Below, piece after piece: positions 5,401 through 6,800 of a DNA stretch of 6,800 nucleotides (positions within the stretch are counted from its first letter, which is position 1; each line of letters begins with the position of its first letter). This DNA comes from Armatimonadota bacterium (GTDB lineage Bacteria; Armatimonadota; UBA10988). Location of the stretch: assembly GCA_016183835.1 (NCBI GenBank), contig JACPDV010000757.1, forward strand, positions 1 to 6,800, in the 5' to 3' direction. The notes under the pieces are model-generated. The model was given only the letters and a program-made list of their open reading frames with translations. It was not told the DNA's origin and made no database searches. The translations under genes were made by a program, and so were the position numbers.

Positions 5401-6800
5401 ACGGCGTCAAGACCCACCCGGCCTGGAACCTGGACAGCGGCCGCATGGGCTACCACGCGATCCGCACCGAGGAAGACGCGGACCAGCTCTTCCTGGCGGT
5501 GGCCGGCTACACGTTCGGCATGGGCGGGAGCAAGGTGCAGAACTGGTGTCTGCGCGACGGCGACGGCTGGATCTTCCCCTGGGGCCTCTTCTACCCGCAC
5601 CAGATGGTGGCCAAGGACGTGGCCGTCACGCATCGCGACATCTCGCTGCTGTGGCGGCAGATGGAGCCGGTGGACGAGAGCCCGCCGCTGACCGTGCTCC
5701 TCCCCAGCCGGATGCGCCTCGGCTCCTGGGGCCACCTCGGCGACGAGGCCGGCGGGCGCGCCTTCGGCACACTGCTCGGGCTGCACGTGCCGTTCACTGT
5801 GGCCGACGACTGCTACCTCGACCAGCTCCCGGCGACCACCAAGGCGATGGTCTTCCCGGCGCCCTTCGCCTTGCGCGACGAGGATTTCGGCCGGCTCCTG
5901 GTCTGGGTCGAGCGCGGCGGCATGCTGCTCGTCACCGGCGACCTGTCGCACGACGCCATGCGCCGCGACACGCAGGCCGCGCGGCTCGAGAAGCTGTGCG
6001 GCGTCAAGCTCGCCGAGCGGCTGGTGCCGGGCGGTCAGCGCGGCAAGCAGACCGTCACCGACGCCGCGGGGCGAGGCTTCCGGCCGGCGCTGAGGGTGGT
6101 CACCGCGGGCGCCGATGTGCTCGCCGGACGCGCCGACGCGGCGCTCCTCACCAGCTACCGCTGCGGCAGCGGCCTGGTCCTCTTCACGCCCGACCCGCTC
6201 GAGCTGGGCGGCGTGCAGGACGACCCGGAGACGCTGCGGGCGGTGTACCAGCGGTTCCTGGCCGAGGCCGGCCTGAGCCCGCTGGGCGTCACCCCGGACG
6301 ACCCGCTGGTCCACGCCTTCGCTCGCCCCACGCGCACCGGCCGGCTGCACTTGGCCTTCTGGCGGGCGATGGAGGCCGGGCATCGCGACGTGGCCCTGGC
6401 CACCGCCGCCGGTGCGCTCCGGCTCGGGCTGCGCAACCGCTGGCCCGCGGCGGCGCACGTCGGGCAGGACGGCCGCGTGCGGCTGGTGCTCGCCCACCGC
6501 GAGGCGGCGCTCAACGGCAAGACGCTGCTCCGCTCCGATGGCCTGACGGGCGTGGCCGCGCTGGACGGCGAGGATGTACGCACGTCCGGCCTGCTGCTGG
6601 TCACGCCGTTCTCGCAGGGCAAGGTGGTGCTCCCGGCGCGGACCGGGAAGTACACCATCCTGGTCGGCGACGTGCACGATGGCAAGTGGCAGACCTTCGA
6701 GAAAGCGGTCAAGAGCGGGCAGAACCTGTCGGTCAGCATCGACGCGGTGCGCAAGAGCTGCCTGGTGCTGGTGGTCAAGACCGGCACCGAAGGGGCCGCC
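2445..6800 (+). CDS. Giant multidomain GH42-like protein with carbohydrate-binding modules, 3' end outside the window
   Basis: The frame is open for 1452 codons from the ATG to the window edge, so the C-terminus is missing. The start has a GGAG at good spacing. A short hydrophobic N-terminus (LLLFACLIAAPA, 4-15) suggests a weak signal peptide, hence export, though it lacks Lys/Arg. Apparent order: binding module 1 (24-155), amidotransferase-like half (179-270), binding module 2 (298-450), second half (470-600), Ig-like segment (about 600-700), GH42-like barrel (about 715-1075), trimerisation-like domain (about 1083-1278) and a beta-rich tail (1280 onward). Known GH42 enzymes are mostly beta-galactosidases; the substrate here is unknown. 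E985 in LGEYG is the likely nucleophile, but the acid/base site is atypical (G833-D834), so activity may be altered or lost. Domain names come from motif reading, not from a profile search. The gene is divergent from purM, with no visible functional link. Confidence 0.85.
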   Translation, partial: MTHLLLFACLIAAPADAPYSLLLNGGFEGGRGWSVGAGTYVPRPEGGRCLRCQDGGGATQDVPVTGAAQYSVSVDIRTQAVRATGNGGYAYGAVYQLDGNGEMVAFHDFVQLTGDHAWQSYTWTLEPHPAARVISVRCGLFQAAGIADFDRWTLVPGSRPMGYDEVQQPGVGRRGQGRAAVLSVPGMPVRGAGSDPAVVARILRGAGLSVETLDDATLSDPAKLRPERYDLVVIPTGASFPAAARESWIQYLHRGGSFINLGGYAFDNLLARTEAGWVPEAVELRRRLDAAVSQENSILPDGAFEQTREAPMGGTVTDGQWRRNDPQSVISDDRPAEGGHCAKVFAPAGQEVGEVKFWCDLPAERGLYRVKARLRTLDVTGPGFAYAALYQYGDDDKLVHFRDFVQLTGNHDWTDAEYDFSPEQGAKRIHIKFGLYRATGTAWFDDFRLCRITGTQLPPLNTSNGKPGDGLIVAPSQIGAFDPSVPLRHVARLGTAAEQRISDAAVALKLPATGWVATGVMGSDNARWIPLLEARDRYGRLRGAAAALTLHYNGFYGGSMWAYWGVDSHDLFADPASPAAQMLADVARYIRRGMFLRNLKCDQPLYHAGEAVKLQVVAEAPEELPAGAAVRFSVATTDGRTVFTKVVPVSGTAPATAAADCPPAQLTGELYRVTAELLLNGKPVDSMTTGFVVDRPAVLASGPQLRFRGNRFELNGRGLFLFGTDTYSYTYQSAHEDPLTWAAEHRGCVDVGLNLYENLQFTRPDHSLPDGDQRAFLGMAQSTQRDKLVFMPGMLIGHNVVTDAAELGRQSELCAAYAELLGKTPSLLWYINGDYQLDPGAALPAVQQLWDAWLRGKYDSVGAVEEAWGAGPVKLDGERIAWPAPNNARWDDPAQVDEVEFRTWMMRRWNEAHVAGVRRHDREHPITSEYYQRPFGGIDLRLTIATQDVSNIGFFDAPVADIDNLPLRIAWNDLRSRGKGVALGEYGVKTHPAWNLDSGRMGYHAIRTEEDADQLFLAVAGYTFGMGGSKVQNWCLRDGDGWIFPWGLFYPHQMVAKDVAVTHRDISLLWRQMEPVDESPPLTVLLPSRMRLGSWGHLGDEAGGRAFGTLLGLHVPFTVADDCYLDQLPATTKAMVFPAPFALRDEDFGRLLVWVERGGMLLVTGDLSHDAMRRDTQAARLEKLCGVKLAERLVPGGQRGKQTVTDAAGRGFRPALRVVTAGADVLAGRADAALLTSYRCGSGLVLFTPDPLELGGVQDDPETLRAVYQRFLAEAGLSPLGVTPDDPLVHAFARPTRTGRLHLAFWRAMEAGHRDVALATAAGALRLGLRNRWPAAAHVGQDGRVRLVLAHREAALNGKTLLRSDGLTGVAALDGEDVRTSGLLLVTPFSQGKVVLPARTGKYTILVGDVHDGKWQTFEKAVKSGQNLSVSIDAVRKSCLVLVVKTGTEGAA
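2514..2909 (+). repeat. Binding module copy 1 (residues 24-155 of the GH42-like protein)
   Basis: The module opens with NGGFEGGRGW, the usual start of CBM4/9/16-type jelly-roll modules, and ends with DFDRWTLV. Its core reads GYAYGAVYQ, then FHDFVQLTGDHAW. It shares this core with copy 2, including an identical 18-base stretch (2769-2786, equal to 3654-3671). Carbohydrate binding is inferred from the fold type; no ligand can be assigned. Confidence 0.7.
2979..3254 (+). other. Amidotransferase-like domain, first half (residues 179-270)
   Basis: The segment alternates hydrophobic strands and helices in a Rossmann-like way: AAVLSVPG (179-186), an Ala/Gly/Leu helix, YDLVVIPTGASFP, a helix, then LHRGGSFINLGG. 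This resembles the class I glutamine-amidotransferase/ThuA-like domains attached to bacterial glycosidases. No Cys-His-Glu catalytic triad is apparent, so it is probably a structural or binding domain. Confidence 0.5.
3336..3794 (+). repeat. Binding module copy 2 (residues 298-450 of the GH42-like protein)
   Basis: The second jelly-roll copy starts ILPDGAFE and ends WFDDFRLC. Its core GFAYAALYQ and FRDFVQLTGNHDW mirrors copy 1. The first third has diverged and is longer than in copy 1. The best conserved DNA is an 18-base identity at 3654-3671, 885 bases from its partner at 2769-2786. The pair looks like an old internal duplication. Confidence 0.7.
3852..4244 (+). other. Amidotransferase-like domain, second half (residues 470-600)
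   Basis: The segment begins GLIVAPSQIGAFDP and ends near RYIRRGMFLRNLK. NGFYGGSMWAYWGVDSHDLF (553-572) resembles the closing part of amidotransferase-like domains in multidomain glycosidases, where an open Gly-rich loop is followed by W..fGv.n.dLF. I read it as the continuation of residues 179-270, interrupted by binding module 2. This is an inference from pattern alone. Confidence 0.4.
4587..5669 (+). other. GH42-like catalytic barrel with atypical acid/base site (residues about 715-1075)
   Basis: The domain opens with LNGRGLFLFGTDTYSY (715-730), the typical first strand of clan GH-A barrels. GH42-like landmarks follow: LLWYINGDY (827-835), WLRGKYDSVGAVEEAWG (853-869), a VEFRTWMMRRWNE helix, HPITSEYY (924-931), DVSNIGFFD and GVALGEYG (980-987). 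In GH42 the acid/base strand usually reads W..xNEY; here the Asn-Glu pair aligns with G833-D834. E985 is the expected nucleophile. E929 is another acidic residue in the region. Confidence 0.6.
5691..6278 (+). other. GH42-type trimerisation-like domain (residues about 1083-1278)
   Basis: A Rossmann-like segment follows the barrel, as in GH42 beta-galactosidases. It has TVLLPSRMRLGSW at its start, LLGLHVPFTVADDCYL, KAMVFPAPFALRDEDF, then LLVWVERGGMLLVTGDLSHD and CGSGLVLFTPDPLELGG. This order matches the amidotransferase-like trimerisation domain of GH42. The sequence suggests oligomer formation but cannot prove it. Confidence 0.6.

Noticed and set aside
1..6800. CRISPR array, insertion sequence, tRNA or other RNA gene
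   Set aside because: No regularly spaced repeats, transposase motifs, terminal inverted repeats or tRNA-like cloverleaf were seen on either strand.

Overview
The window reads as a GC-rich bacterial chromosome segment. Third codon positions are strongly G/C, and the large plus-strand gene uses no TTA, CTA or TCA codon over almost its whole length. No single gene fixes the phylum. A very large multidomain protein related to glycoside hydrolase family 42, beside an ordinary purine gene, fits lineages rich in large carbohydrate-active proteins (Armatimonadota, Planctomycetota and similar), but that is a guess. No mobile element, CRISPR array, tRNA or rRNA is visible.

Minus-strand block, 2340 down to 113: three tightly packed genes that look like one operon. 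They are purM (AIR synthetase, purine synthesis), a PhoB/OmpR-type response regulator 6 nt downstream, and a RimI-like GNAT acetyltransferase whose GTG start overlaps the regulator's stop codon (GTGA). A strong sigma-70-type promoter (perfect TTGACA, 17-nt spacer, TAAACT) sits just upstream of purM and predicts a leader of only about 11 nt. A perfect 6-bp hairpin one base past the acetyltransferase stop may mark the 3' end of the transcript. No histidine kinase is encoded with the regulator.

Intergenic 2341-2444: a 104-bp divergent region holding the purM promoter and, for the opposite gene, a GGAG ribosome-binding site.

Plus-strand block, 2445 to the window edge: one open reading frame of at least 1452 codons with no stop inside the window. 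Its apparent order is: weak signal peptide, jelly-roll carbohydrate-binding-like module, first half of an amidotransferase-like domain, second copy of the binding module, second half of the amidotransferase-like domain, Ig-like segment, GH42-like catalytic barrel, GH42-type trimerisation-like domain and a beta-rich C-terminal region. The most notable points are that the conserved Asn-Glu acid/base pair of GH42 reads Gly-Asp here, and that the second binding module appears nested inside another domain. The very long open frame antisense to this gene is best explained as a codon-usage shadow.

The two blocks have no obvious functional link beyond sharing a divergent promoter region. I see no convincing new multi-gene system; the atypical giant GH42-like protein is the best candidate for novelty.
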